Source: Haloterrigena salifodinae (GTDB lineage: Archaea; Halobacteriota; Halobacteria; Halobacteriales; Natrialbaceae). Taken from it: a stretch of DNA of 64,000 nt. The position numbers and the translations under genes were made by a program. Of the stretch, positions 17,948-26,714 are shown piece after piece. The stretch is from NCBI RefSeq assembly GCF_003977755.1, contig NZ_RQWN01000002.1, positions 1,054,001 to 1,118,000 on the forward strand. The letters are read 5' to 3'. The first letter of the stretch is position 1. Each line of letters opens with the position of its first letter. Below the pieces are notes generated by a model. That model did not search any database, was not told where the DNA came from, and was given only the letters and a program-made list of their open reading frames with translations.

Positions 17948-18298
17948 ATGGAATACGTTTACGCTGCACTCATCCTGAACGAATCGGGCGAAGAGATCAA
18001 CGAAGACAACCTGACCGACGTGCTCGACGCTGCCGGCGTCGACGTCGAGGAGTCCCGAGTCAAGGCGCTCGTCGCCGCGCTCGAGGACGTCGACATCGAC
18101 GAGGCAGTCTCCGAGGCCGCCGCGGTCCCCGCAGGCGGAGCCGCCGCAGGCGGCGCCGCGGCCGGTGACGCCGGTGGCGACGAAGGCGACGAAGAGGAAG
18201 AGGCCGAAGAGACCAGCGACGTCCCGGACACGACGGACGAGGACGACGACGAAGACGACGACGCCGGCGGCGAGGGCCTCGGCGAGCTCTTCGGCTAA
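17948..18298 (+). CDS. rpl12: Ribosomal stalk protein L12 (P1)
   Basis: A 116-residue acidic stalk protein. The N-terminal dimerisation helices start [17 protein letters not shown]; an Ala/Gly hinge follows, then a long Asp/Glu run and the tip GEGLGELFG, matching that of L10. Third gene of the L1-L10-L12 operon, 21 bp after rpl10 with its own Shine-Dalgarno (TGGAGGA). Confidence 0.96.
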   Translation: MEYVYAALILNESGEEINEDNLTDVLDAAGVDVEESRVKALVAALEDVDIDEAVSEAAAVPAGGAAAGGAAAGDAGGDEGDEEEEAEETSDVPDTTDEDDDEDDDAGGEGLGELFG

Positions 18299-18386
18299 GT
18301 CGCGACGCGACGGTTTCAGCAATCCCGATTTTCTTTCGACGCGACGGACGAACAGCTACTTCTCCGCGCCGCGAGACGAACGGCGT

Positions 18387-19082
18387 GTGACGACCGCCGT
18401 CTACTTCGACCTCGACGGAACGCTGTGTACCTACGCGGTCCCGTTCGCGGACCTGTTCGAGGCGACCGTCTCCCCGTACGGCGAGTTGACCGACGCCGCC
18501 TATGAGACGTACGTCGACCGCCTGCTCGAGGCCCTCGAGCGCTGCGAGGCCGACCCGTACCGCGAGGCGTTCGAGGCGGTCGCGACCGCGACGGAACTCG
18601 ACGCGGCGCCGGAGACGCTCGCCCGGGAGTACCGCGAGCGGGAACTCGGGGCTACTACTGTGCCGGCCACGGCGACGCGGACCGTCGAGCGGGTCGCTGA
18701 GACCTGTCCGACCGGAATCCTGACGAACGGCGACGGGCGACAGCAGCGGGCGAAAGTCGAGCGCCACGGATTCGACGAATCGATCGACGAAATCGTCGTC
18801 TCGAGCGACGTCGGCGCGTGGAAACCCAATCGACGGATCTTCGACGCCGCGATGGAGCGGCTGCCGGCCGACGAGTACGTGTTCGTCGGCGACGACTACG
18901 AGGCCGATATCGTCGGCGCGTGCGACGCCGGATTCCGGACGGTGTACGTGACAGGAGATAACGATCCCAAGGGCGACGAGCCCGCAGCGGCCGCCGACGC
19001 CGTCGTCTCGAACGTCAAGGAGTTACTCGAGCCCGAATCCCTTCCGGCACCCGTTCGGACTCCGTTCGAGTCGTCGCGCTGA
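18387..19082 (+). CDS. HAD-superfamily hydrolase
   Basis: A 231-residue phosphatase-like enzyme with all four HAD motifs: nucleophile DLDGT at residues 8-12, Thr motif LTNGDG, Lys in WKPNRRIF, and acidic GDDYEAD. The helical cap between motifs I and II is about 80 residues, as in subclass I. The start is GTG at 18387, the first plausible start after rpl12. It is 88 bp downstream of the ribosomal operon and may be read through from it. Substrate cannot be told from sequence. Confidence 0.85.
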   Translation: MTTAVYFDLDGTLCTYAVPFADLFEATVSPYGELTDAAYETYVDRLLEALERCEADPYREAFEAVATATELDAAPETLAREYRERELGATTVPATATRTVERVAETCPTGILTNGDGRQQRAKVERHGFDESIDEIVVSSDVGAWKPNRRIFDAAMERLPADEYVFVGDDYEADIVGACDAGFRTVYVTGDNDPKGDEPAAAADAVVSNVKELLEPESLPAPVRTPFESSR

Positions 19083-19134
19083 GCCGACCAGCCGGAGGCG
19101 ATAGAGTGACGCCGGAACCGTTCGGAGAAACGAC

Positions 19135-19239
19135 ATGATCAGCTACGTCGGGCTCGACTGGGCTGGGAACGGCTGGGGCTCAGTGACCCGACTGGAGACG
19201 GCGCCGATCGCCGATACGACGTCGCGCTCACTCCGATAA
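19135..19239 (+). pseudogene. Remnant of a DUF429-like gene
   Basis: A 34-codon open frame starts MISYVGLDWAGNGWGSVT, which strongly resembles the beginning of DUF429-family proteins (YVGxDWAxxxW, an RNase H-like fold entry strand). The frame stops after 34 residues and nothing further of the family can be followed before the next gene at 19325, so most of the gene appears deleted. No TATA box or ribosome site was obvious. Confidence 0.45.
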
Positions 19240-19324
19240 TTCTGAACGCCGTAGCGATCGGTATCTCGTCCCGTCGTTCGATCAACCCTCGAGTTTATCC
19301 GACGAGCCGCGGCCAGAGAGAGCG

Positions 19325-20572
19325 ATGACCGCTGTCCCCGCGTCGGTCGAGATCCTCGCCGAGCCGTCGCTGACGCTGGGACTGCTCGCGTGGCTCCTGG
19401 CCGGCGCGGCGCTGGGCTGCTGTAGCGGGCTCGTCCCGGGGCTCCACGCGAACAACTTCGCCCTCCTGCTCGCCGGCTTCGCGCCGTCGATCCCCGGCCG
19501 GCCGCTGTTCGTCGGCTGTGCGATGCTCGCGGTCGGCGTCGTCCACACGTTCGTCAATGCTGTCCCCGCGATGGCGCTCGGGGTGCCCGACGCCGAGATG
19601 GCCATCACCGCGCTGCCGGGTCACCGGCTGGTCCTCGAGGGCCGGGGCTACGAGGCGATCCGGCTCTCGGCGCTGGGCAGTTTACTCGCGGTCCTCGCGG
19701 CGGTCCCACTGGCCGTGCCGGTCACGCGGGGCGTGACGGCCGCGTATCCGACGATCCAGGCCCACCTCTCGCTCGTGCTGGCGATGGTCGTCGTCGCGCT
19801 GATCGCGTCGGAACGGACGTGGCGGACCCGCCTCGGCGGCCTCGTTTCGTTCGCGCTCGCGGCGACGCTCGGCGTGCTGACGCTCGATCTCGCGACGGAT
19901 GCGCCCCTCGAGGCCGGCGGGATGCTCGCGCCGCTGTTCGCGGGCCTGTTCGGCGCGCCGGTGTTGATCGACGCGATCCGCGGCGGCGGGGTACCGCCCC
20001 AGCGCGATGAGTCGATCGCGATGTCCCGACCGCTCGTCGGCGTGACGGCGATCGCCGGAGCGCTCGCGGGCGCCGTGGTCGGCTACATTCCGGGCATCTC
20101 GGCGGCGATCGCCGCTGTCGCGGCCCTCGTGGTCGTTCCGGGTCGATCGGGCGATCGCGGCTACATCGTCGCGACGAGCGGCGTCGACACGGCGAACACG
20201 ATCTTCGCGCTGTTCGCCCTGGTCGCCATCGGCCAGCCCCGGACCGGCGTAATGGTCGCTTTCGACACCGTAAACGCACCCCTCGAGTTGCCGGTACTGG
20301 TCGCCGGGATCGTCCTCGCCGGCTGCGTCGGCTTCGTCCTCGTGATCGTCGTCGGGGACGCCTATCTCGACCTCGTCGGTCGGACGGACTACTGGAAAAT
20401 TTCGGTTGCCGTCCTCGCGCTCCTGTGCTGTCTCTCGTATCTCTTTACCGGGTTTATCGGTGTCGGCGTCCTCGCCGTCGCGACCGCGGTCGGACTGGTT
20501 CCGATTCGCGTCGGCGCCCGCCGCGTCCACCTGATGGGCGTGCTGATCGGCCCGCTGATCGTCGGCGCGTGA
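19325..20572 (+). CDS. TctA/DUF112-family tripartite-type permease
   Basis: A 415-residue membrane protein with about ten to eleven helices. The TctA pattern is clear: GLVPGLHANNFALLLAGF near residue 38, the related half-site VVGYIPGISAAIAAVAA near residue 250, and the intervening FVNAVPAMALGVPDAEMA. In bacteria TctA works with TctB and a periplasmic TctC to import tri- or dicarboxylates; haloarchaea often carry TctA alone, as here. It ends 97 bp before a lactonase/dehydrogenase operon on the same strand and could move its substrate or product, which is inference. Confidence 0.85.
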   Translation: MTAVPASVEILAEPSLTLGLLAWLLAGAALGCCSGLVPGLHANNFALLLAGFAPSIPGRPLFVGCAMLAVGVVHTFVNAVPAMALGVPDAEMAITALPGHRLVLEGRGYEAIRLSALGSLLAVLAAVPLAVPVTRGVTAAYPTIQAHLSLVLAMVVVALIASERTWRTRLGGLVSFALAATLGVLTLDLATDAPLEAGGMLAPLFAGLFGAPVLIDAIRGGGVPPQRDESIAMSRPLVGVTAIAGALAGAVVGYIPGISAAIAAVAALVVVPGRSGDRGYIVATSGVDTANTIFALFALVAIGQPRTGVMVAFDTVNAPLELPVLVAGIVLAGCVGFVLVIVVGDAYLDLVGRTDYWKISVAVLALLCCLSYLFTGFIGVGVLAVATAVGLVPIRVGARRVHLMGVLIGPLIVGA

Positions 20573-20668
20573 CCGCCGCCGGCAAAAGTGCTCGCCACCA
20601 TCTCTGGGTGTGATCCTCACGCAAACATTTTTTCGCGAAATCAGTGTAGGAACTCGCGGTGTCTTCAA

Positions 20669-21475
20669 ATGGTTGACGCGACCGTCGATGTGATCCACCG
20701 GGGTGGCCTCGAGTGCGACCAGAACTACATGATCGAGGGCCAGACCCTCGGAACCCACGACGAGCCGAATCCGGACCTCGATTACGAGGAAATCCCGGTC
20801 TGGAACCTCGTTATCGACCACCCTGAGGCGACGATCCTCTGGGACACGGGCTCTCACCACGAGGCCCTCGAGGGCCACTGGCCGGAGGCGCTCTCGCAGG
20901 CATTCTACCCGCACGACGCCCACGAACATCGGCTCGACGACGACCTCGAGGCGGCAGGATACCGCCTCGACGACATCGATGCGGTGTTCCAGACGCACCT
21001 GCACCTCGACCACGCCGGCGGACTCGAGTTCTTCGACGGGACGGACGTCCCGATCTACGTCCACGAGCGGGAACTCAAGTTCGCCTACTACAGCGCGAAG
21101 ACCGACAAGGGCAGCGGCGCGTACATCCTCGAGGACTTCGACCACGACCTGAACTGGGAGGTCGTCCACCGCGACCGCGAGGAGCATTTCACCGACGTCG
21201 AGTTCGTCCGGTTCCCCGGCCACACGCCCGGGTTGACGGGCACGGTGGTCCACCTCGACGACGACGGGACCCTCGTCTTCACCGGCGATCAGGTCTATCA
21301 GGCGCCGAACTACGAAGCGGAGGAACCGCTCGGCGCAAGTCTTCTCTGGGGAAAAACCGAGTGGTTCGACAGCCTCCAGCGGATCAAAGAGCTCGAGCGC
21401 CGCCACGACGCCGAGGTCGTCTACGGCCACGACACCGAGCAGTTCTCCGAGATCGAAGACGGGTGGGGGAACTGA
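20669..21475 (+). CDS. AiiA-family metallo-lactonase
   Basis: A 268-residue metallo-beta-lactamase-fold lactone hydrolase of the N-acyl-homoserine-lactonase group. The binuclear metal site is complete: THLHLDHAGG (HxHxDH) near residue 111, His in FPGHTPGLTG, Asp in FTGDQVY and His in VYGHD. I chose the ATG at 20669 (MVDATVDVIHRGG), which matches family starts; an earlier in-frame ATG would add 27 unlike residues. Its stop overlaps the ATG of the iron alcohol dehydrogenase, so both are made from one message. Members open acyl-homoserine lactones or gamma-butyrolactone; the partner gene favours the latter. Confidence 0.85.
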   Translation: MVDATVDVIHRGGLECDQNYMIEGQTLGTHDEPNPDLDYEEIPVWNLVIDHPEATILWDTGSHHEALEGHWPEALSQAFYPHDAHEHRLDDDLEAAGYRLDDIDAVFQTHLHLDHAGGLEFFDGTDVPIYVHERELKFAYYSAKTDKGSGAYILEDFDHDLNWEVVHRDREEHFTDVEFVRFPGHTPGLTGTVVHLDDDGTLVFTGDQVYQAPNYEAEEPLGASLLWGKTEWFDSLQRIKELERRHDAEVVYGHDTEQFSEIEDGWGN

Positions 21476-22797
21476 TGTCGGGTTACGACCGCTCCGTGTC
21501 GGCGCCCGAACACGACCTCGGGCCGGAGACGGTCTGGCACCTCCAGATGCCCCAGATCCGGTTCGGCCGCAACGCAGTCGAAGAACTGGGCTTTCAGCTC
21601 TCCGATCTGGGTGTCGACGCCGCGGACGACCCACACGGTCTCGTCGTCACCGACGAGACGCTCGCGGACGTCGGCCACGTCGACCGCGTCACGGATCACC
21701 TCGAGGACGCGGGCTACGACGTCACCGTCTGGGACGGCGCCGAACGCGAGCCGTCGATCGAGAACGTCGACCGCTGCATCGAGTTCGTCCGCGCGAACGA
21801 GGGCGAGGCGGGCTACGACTTCTACGTCGGCTTCGGCGGCGGCAGTTGCATCGACGTCGCGAAGGCCACCCGCGCGGTGATCGCCAACGGCGGGCAGGTA
21901 CTCGACTACATCGCGGAGCCGACCGGCGCGGGCGAGTCGCTCACCGAGTCGGGCCCGCCGCTGGTACTCGTGCCGACGACTGCCGGGACCGGTGCCGAGA
22001 TTTCGCCGGTCGCCATCCTCTCGGTCGAGGAGAAGGATATCAAGGAGGGGATCTCGAGCAACCACATCCGTGCCGACGCGGCCGTACTCGATCCGACGTT
22101 CACGACGACGCTCCCGCCCGAGACAACGGGGAAGACGGCGATGGATGCGCTCGGCCACGCTATCGAGGGGTACACGACCCATACGTTCGACGGCCTCCTG
22201 CGGGCGTCGGATCCGGAGACACGGCCCGTCTACGCCGGTCGGACGGAACTCACCGAGATGTTCTCCGAGAAGGCCATTCAGTTGCTCTCGAGCAACGTCC
22301 GGACCGCGGTCCACAACGGCGACGACCTCGAGGCGCGGGCGGCGATGCTCAAGGGCGCCCTCTTCGGCGCCATCGCCGGGCTCACGGCGGGCGCGAGCCT
22401 CTGTCATGCGATGGCCTACCCCGTCGGGAACCGGTATCACACCTACCACGGCGAGACGATCGCGGTCCTCACGCCCGCGAGCACGCTGGGGTACAACGTC
22501 GCCAGCGACCCCGAGCGGTTCGTTCGCGTCGCGGAGATGCTGGGCGCCGACACCGACGGGCTCGGGACGCGGGCGGCCGCCGACCGCGCTCGAGAAGAGT
22601 ATGTCCGCCTCCAGCGGGACCTAAACGTGGTCCCCAGCGGACTGAACGAACTCGCCGGCGTCACCGAGGAGGACATCGACTGGCTTGCGAGCCAGACCGT
22701 CGAGACCCAGCAGCGACTGCTGCGCTGTAACCCGCGACCGGTGACGGAAGCCGACGCGGCGGAGATCTTCCGGGACGCGCTGTACAACTGGGAGTAG
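21475..22797 (+). CDS. Iron-containing alcohol dehydrogenase, hydroxyacid-oxoacid transhydrogenase type
   Basis: A 440-residue group III alcohol dehydrogenase. The N-terminal nucleotide domain has GFGGGSCIDVAKATRAV; the C-terminal metal domain supplies ligands in MDALGHAIEGYTTHTF and SLCHAMAYPVGNRYHTYHGE. The long insertion with DPETRPVYAGRTELTEMFSE and overall length match the ADHFE1-like hydroxyacid-oxoacid transhydrogenases, which oxidise 4-hydroxybutyrate to succinic semialdehyde. The start codon overlaps the lactonase stop (TGATG). Assignment to the family is firm, substrate is inferred from kinship and the lactonase partner. Confidence 0.85.
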   Translation: MSGYDRSVSAPEHDLGPETVWHLQMPQIRFGRNAVEELGFQLSDLGVDAADDPHGLVVTDETLADVGHVDRVTDHLEDAGYDVTVWDGAEREPSIENVDRCIEFVRANEGEAGYDFYVGFGGGSCIDVAKATRAVIANGGQVLDYIAEPTGAGESLTESGPPLVLVPTTAGTGAEISPVAILSVEEKDIKEGISSNHIRADAAVLDPTFTTTLPPETTGKTAMDALGHAIEGYTTHTFDGLLRASDPETRPVYAGRTELTEMFSEKAIQLLSSNVRTAVHNGDDLEARAAMLKGALFGAIAGLTAGASLCHAMAYPVGNRYHTYHGETIAVLTPASTLGYNVASDPERFVRVAEMLGADTDGLGTRAAADRAREEYVRLQRDLNVVPSGLNELAGVTEEDIDWLASQTVETQQRLLRCNPRPVTEADAAEIFRDALYNWE

Positions 22798-22821
22798 AGC
22801 CGTGTCGGCCGGCCGGAAACG

Positions 22822-23667
22822 TCAGTCTGCACTCGAGTCCGCGACCCGCGCGGCCACGAGGTCCCCGACGCGCTCGCTCGAGACGGGGTTCGTCGTCTCG
22901 CCGTCCTCCTTCAACGCCGTGCCGACGATGACGCCGTCGGCGCCGGCCGCGAAGCAGTCGGCGACGGTGTCGGTCGTGACGCCACTGCCGACGAAGACGG
23001 GCGGTTCGGAGTCGTCACTGCACCGCTCGGACAGGGCGTCGGCGACCCACTCGACGTCCTCGAGTGCGGTCTCGGCGCCCGTACCGGGCCCGGAGATGAT
23101 CACGCCGTCCGCGCGGCCGCGCTCGAGCGCCTCGAGGGCGGCCCGCTCGATCGATCGGTTGCCGATCGGCGTCGCGTGTTTGACGTCGACGTCCGCGAGG
23201 ATCGCCACGTCGGCGTCGATCCGGTCGCGAAGCCGGAGCGTCTCGTGGGCCCGTCCCTCGAGAACGCCCTGATCGGTCGAGGCGGTGCCGACGTGGACGT
23301 TGACGCGGACGAAATCGGCGTCAACCGCCGCGGCGATCGAGAGGGCGGCGTCGGCGTCGTTGCGCAGGACGTTGATCCCGACCGGGACGTCTACGGCGTC
23401 GGTTACTTCGGTCGCGACAGCGGTCATCTCGGCGACGGTGTGTTTCGGGACGTCGTCGGGGTGAAAGGGCGCGTCGCCGAAGTTCTCGAGGACGAGTCCG
23501 TCGATCCCGCCGCCCTCGAGACGGCGGGCGTCCTCGAGGGCGCGCGTGCGGACGGCGTCGCGGTCGCCGTCGAACTCCGGTGCGCCCGGCAAGGGCGGGA
23601 GGTGGGCCATTCCGACGACGGGTCGGTCAGCGTCGAAGCGCGTTCGGAGCGGCGTAGCCGTGGGCAT
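22822..23667 (-). CDS. BtpA/SgcQ-family protein
   Basis: A 281-residue TIM-barrel protein with the BtpA opening PVVGMAHLPPLPGAPEF and the segments GLVLENFGDAPF, VPVGINVLRNDADAAL and FVRVNVHVGTASTDQG, ending with a barrel phosphate-type loop (PVFVGSGVTTDTVADCF, ADGVIVGTALK). BtpA was described as a photosystem I biogenesis factor in cyanobacteria, which cannot apply here; the family's biochemical role is unclear. Start at 23667 rather than 23700 or 23709, because the TATA-like GATAAATC at 23691-23698 lies 27 bp upstream. It follows bluB on the same strand, 80 bp away. Confidence 0.85.
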   Translation of the reverse strand: MPTATPLRTRFDADRPVVGMAHLPPLPGAPEFDGDRDAVRTRALEDARRLEGGGIDGLVLENFGDAPFHPDDVPKHTVAEMTAVATEVTDAVDVPVGINVLRNDADAALSIAAAVDADFVRVNVHVGTASTDQGVLEGRAHETLRLRDRIDADVAILADVDVKHATPIGNRSIERAALEALERGRADGVIISGPGTGAETALEDVEWVADALSERCSDDSEPPVFVGSGVTTDTVADCFAAGADGVIVGTALKEDGETTNPVSSERVGDLVAARVADSSAD

Positions 23668-23747
23668 AGCGGCGCTGGCACCGCCAGCGAGATAAATCAT
23701 CGCGGACATCGTTAGCGCGACCGGAGTCGGCGGCTGCTGACGGAGGG

Positions 23748-24443
23748 TCAGTCGCTCGTCCTCGAGTGCGACTGCGGTGGCGTCTCCGGAGTTTTGTCGG
23801 GATTCCACCGACCCTCGTGTATCAGCTCGTCGCCGTCGATGCGCTCGCGCCAGCCCTCGCGTTGCAGGACCGGTTCCCGCGGAAATCCGTCTTCGGGGTA
23901 GCCGACACAGAGGTACGCGACCGGACGGATGTGCGGCGGAACGTCCAGTACGTCGCGGAGTTCGTGGGGATAGAGAAAGGACACCCATCCGACGCCGACG
24001 CCTTCGGCGCGAGCGGCGAGCCAGAGGTTCTGGACGGCCAGACACGTCGAATACACGTCCATCTCCTGCATCGTGTTGCGACCGAGGACGTGGGGCGCGT
24101 CGCGGGTCGGGTCACAGGTAACGCAGATATTCACCGGTGCGTCGGTGATCCCCTCGAGTTTCAGCCGACCGAAGTCTGACTTCCGCGGTTCCCGATACCC
24201 TTCGCGCGCGGCGGCGATCGCCCGTTCGGCGATCGATGCGATCTCGGCCTTCGTGCCGTCGTCTCGAACGACGACGAAGTCCCAGGGCTGCGAGAAGCCG
24301 ACGCTGGGCGCGTGGTGTGCAGCGTCCAGCAACCGCGATAACACCGCATCGGGAATCGGCTCCTCGCTGAAGCGTCTGATATCTCGGCGCGCGTAGATGG
24401 ATTTGTAAATCGCCTCTCGTTCGCTCGAACTGAATTTAACCAT
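23748..24443 (-). CDS. bluB: BluB-like 5,6-dimethylbenzimidazole synthase
   Basis: A 231-residue nitroreductase-fold flavoprotein. The FMN-binding start IYARRDIRRFSEEPIPD, then HHAPSVGFSQPWDFVVVRD and the late WVSFLYPHELRDVLDVP, match BluB, which uses FMNH2 and oxygen to make the lower ligand of vitamin B12 by fragmenting the flavin. Most archaea were thought to use other lower ligands, so the substrate deserves a check; a related nitroreductase is the alternative. It is divergent from the SDR gene, with the promoter in 24444-24577. Confidence 0.8.
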   Translation of the reverse strand: MVKFSSSEREAIYKSIYARRDIRRFSEEPIPDAVLSRLLDAAHHAPSVGFSQPWDFVVVRDDGTKAEIASIAERAIAAAREGYREPRKSDFGRLKLEGITDAPVNICVTCDPTRDAPHVLGRNTMQEMDVYSTCLAVQNLWLAARAEGVGVGWVSFLYPHELRDVLDVPPHIRPVAYLCVGYPEDGFPREPVLQREGWRERIDGDELIHEGRWNPDKTPETPPQSHSRTSD

Positions 24444-24577
24444 AGTCGCGGTAGTAAAGATGTACTTGTATATCGGTTTTGGGTGTGGGACCGCGGCGAG
24501 CGTAGCGGGCCGGTCGCTTTTCTCCCGCCGAATCGAGTGACAGAGGGCTTAACTGGACGACCGGGCTCTCTTCGAGC

Positions 24578-25321
24578 ATGCAGATCGAGGGAACCGCACT
24601 CGTTACCGGCGGATCCGGCGCGGTGGGACGCGCGATCGCGGCGGAACTGGCTCGAGCAGGCGCCGACGTCGCGATCGGCTACCACACCGACGAGGGCGGC
24701 GCGGAGCGGACCGCCGACGTCGTCGAGTCTCGCGGGCAAACGGCGACGGTCGTCGGCGGAGACGTCGCCGATATCGACGACGCACGGACGCTGGTCGACG
24801 GCGCCGCCGAACTGGGTCCGTTGTCGACGGTCGTCAACGCCGCCGGCGTCGTCGCCCCGGGGCCGGCCGAGTCCGCGCCGTCGCGAGTCGGCGACGTCCT
24901 CTCGACCAACCTCGAGGGGGCGATCAACGTCGCGGCGGCCGCGGTCGATCCGCTTCGCGAGACCGAGGGAGCGATCGTCAACGTCGGCAGCGTCGCGGCC
25001 GAACTCGGGACAGTCGACGTCACGTACGCGGCCTCGAAAGGGGGCCTCGTGGGAGCCACGCGAGCGCTGGCCCGCGAACTCGGGCCTGACGGGATTCGCG
25101 TGTCGGCGGTCGCACCCGGCCCCGTCGACACGCCGATGAACGACGAGATCACCGAATCGCTCGAGGAGCGCCGCTTCCGGGGCCATCACACCGTCGACAC
25201 GCTCCTCGATCGCTACGAGGCGACGCCGGCGGAGGTCGCGACGGCGGTCCGGTTCCTCGCGGCCCACGAGTTCGTGACGGGCGAGGTGCTCCGCGTCGAC
25301 GGCGGTATGTCGATCGACTGA
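24578..25321 (+). CDS. Short-chain dehydrogenase/reductase (FabG-like)
   Basis: A 247-residue SDR. It has the Rossmann motif TGGSGAVGRAIA, the NAAGVVAPGPAE strand, catalytic Ser in VNVGSVAAELG, the YAASKGG catalytic Tyr-Lys pair, and the ending GEVLRVDGGMSID. NADP(H) use is likely from the family. It is leaderless (TATA-like TTAACTGG at about 24548-24554) and convergent with a LuxC-like reductase, 16 bp apart. Substrate is unknown; beta-ketoacyl reduction is one possibility. Confidence 0.88.
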   Translation: MQIEGTALVTGGSGAVGRAIAAELARAGADVAIGYHTDEGGAERTADVVESRGQTATVVGGDVADIDDARTLVDGAAELGPLSTVVNAAGVVAPGPAESAPSRVGDVLSTNLEGAINVAAAAVDPLRETEGAIVNVGSVAAELGTVDVTYAASKGGLVGATRALARELGPDGIRVSAVAPGPVDTPMNDEITESLEERRFRGHHTVDTLLDRYEATPAEVATAVRFLAAHEFVTGEVLRVDGGMSID

Positions 25322-25336
25322 GCGGAGCCGGCGGCG

Positions 25337-26713
25337 CTACGCCGGATCGTAGGTCGTCGTCTCGTAGAGGAACGACGCGAGGTACGTCTCGTGGGTCTCC
25401 CGGAGGTCGACGCTCGCGGGATAGCCGCCGCCGTAGACCTTTCTGAACGCGGGCGAGCGAACCAGCCGCCGCTCGAGGCCGTCGTCGCCGATCGCGACCG
25501 CGAGATAGGCGCCCTCGAGGCAGTCCGGCAGCGCCGACCGCTCGCGTTCGGTCACGCCGACGAACGGGAACGGGAACTCGGGCACGAGTTCGTCGGTTCG
25601 GAGGACAGTCGGTAGCAGTCGGGCGGCGCCGTCCCGCTCGACGAGGCGCGTCTCGCGGTCGGCGGCGGTGACGTCCGACCCGTCGATGGCCGCGATCGCG
25701 TCGTCGATTCGGACAGCCGCCTCGCGTTCGACGAACCCGGGAACGTCGGTGCGGTCGTCGTGAAGCGGGCCCGCGTCGGCACCGACCAGCCGATCCGCCA
25801 CTCCCTCGGCGAGGGCGTCGGGATCGCAGTCCCCGGTCGCGACGATCCGGGTGAGGTTGAAGCAGGCCCGTCCGCCGGCGCGACGGACGCCGCGGGCCAG
25901 TGCGTCCAGTTCCCGGTCCGTCGGATCGCGGCCGACGATCGCGACGCTCTCCCCGGGCCCGTACGTCTCAACGGCGGGATCGTCGCGAAACGGCGCGACC
26001 GCTTCCGCGCCGCCGAACGCGAGGGCGTGGTCGGCCTCCCGGCAGATCGTCTCGCCGACGGCCCGATTCCCCGGCAGGACGTGAACCGCCGACGGCGGGA
26101 TCCCGGCGGCGAGCAACGCTCGAGCCAACCGGATCGCGGTGAACGGCTCCCGGTCCGAGGGGCGGAGGACGATCGGAATCCGCATCCCGAGCGCCAGCGC
26201 CGGCCATGCGTAGACGGTGGGGTCGTTGGCCGGCATCGACGCGCCGAGAACCCGAACTCGAGGGGTAAACGCGAGTCCCACGGTCGTCTCCCGCGTGAAG
26301 GTCGGGTCGTCGTAAACGTCGAGTCCGCCGGTCGGCGACTGCGCCCGGAGCGACTCGGCGGCGTGTCGGAGCCCGACGGCGAGCCAGTGGGCGCTGGTTC
26401 GGACCCAGCCGGCCGGCAGCCCGGTCGCCTCGGTAACGCGTCGGCGGTACGTCTCGAACGGCTCGAGCGAATCGGTGCTGGCTGACGGTGCACCCTCGCC
26501 GAGGAACAACGCGCCCGCGGTCGCGAGGCGGTCGAGCAGTTCCGCGATCGGGACGTCCGCGAGGGCGTCGAACCCCTCCTCTCGAGCGGTCGAGAGCGCA
26601 TCGCGGACGCGGACAGTCGGCGCTCGCGCCACCTCGGCGACGGGGCCATCGATCCCTGCGACCGTCGTCGACCGGACCGTCTCCCGCTCGCCGTCGGAGA
26701 CGACCGGGAGCAC
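25337..26713 (-). CDS. LuxC-like acyl-CoA reductase
   Basis: A 458-residue protein of the aldehyde dehydrogenase superfamily. ALDH-like features are TFTRETTVGLAFTPRVRVLG, RIPIVLRPSDREPFTAIRL, GPGESVAIVGRDP, and a catalytic Cys in GGRACFNLTRIVATG near residue 282. The overall length and pattern resemble LuxC acyl-CoA reductases, which release an aldehyde from an acyl-thioester. The start codon is GTG, one base after the stop of the adenylate-forming gene, so translation is almost certainly coupled. The reaction (acyl to aldehyde) is family knowledge; the acyl group is unknown. Confidence 0.75.
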   Translation of the reverse strand: MLPVVSDGERETVRSTTVAGIDGPVAEVARAPTVRVRDALSTAREEGFDALADVPIAELLDRLATAGALFLGEGAPSASTDSLEPFETYRRRVTEATGLPAGWVRTSAHWLAVGLRHAAESLRAQSPTGGLDVYDDPTFTRETTVGLAFTPRVRVLGASMPANDPTVYAWPALALGMRIPIVLRPSDREPFTAIRLARALLAAGIPPSAVHVLPGNRAVGETICREADHALAFGGAEAVAPFRDDPAVETYGPGESVAIVGRDPTDRELDALARGVRRAGGRACFNLTRIVATGDCDPDALAEGVADRLVGADAGPLHDDRTDVPGFVEREAAVRIDDAIAAIDGSDVTAADRETRLVERDGAARLLPTVLRTDELVPEFPFPFVGVTERERSALPDCLEGAYLAVAIGDDGLERRLVRSPAFRKVYGGGYPASVDLRETHETYLASFLYETTTYDPA

Positions 26714-26714
26714 G

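Noticed and set aside
19682-21634. A 650-codon minus-strand frame across the TctA and lactonase genes
   Set aside because: Antisense shadow of two well-supported genes; Arg/Asp-rich translation without a domain or promoter.
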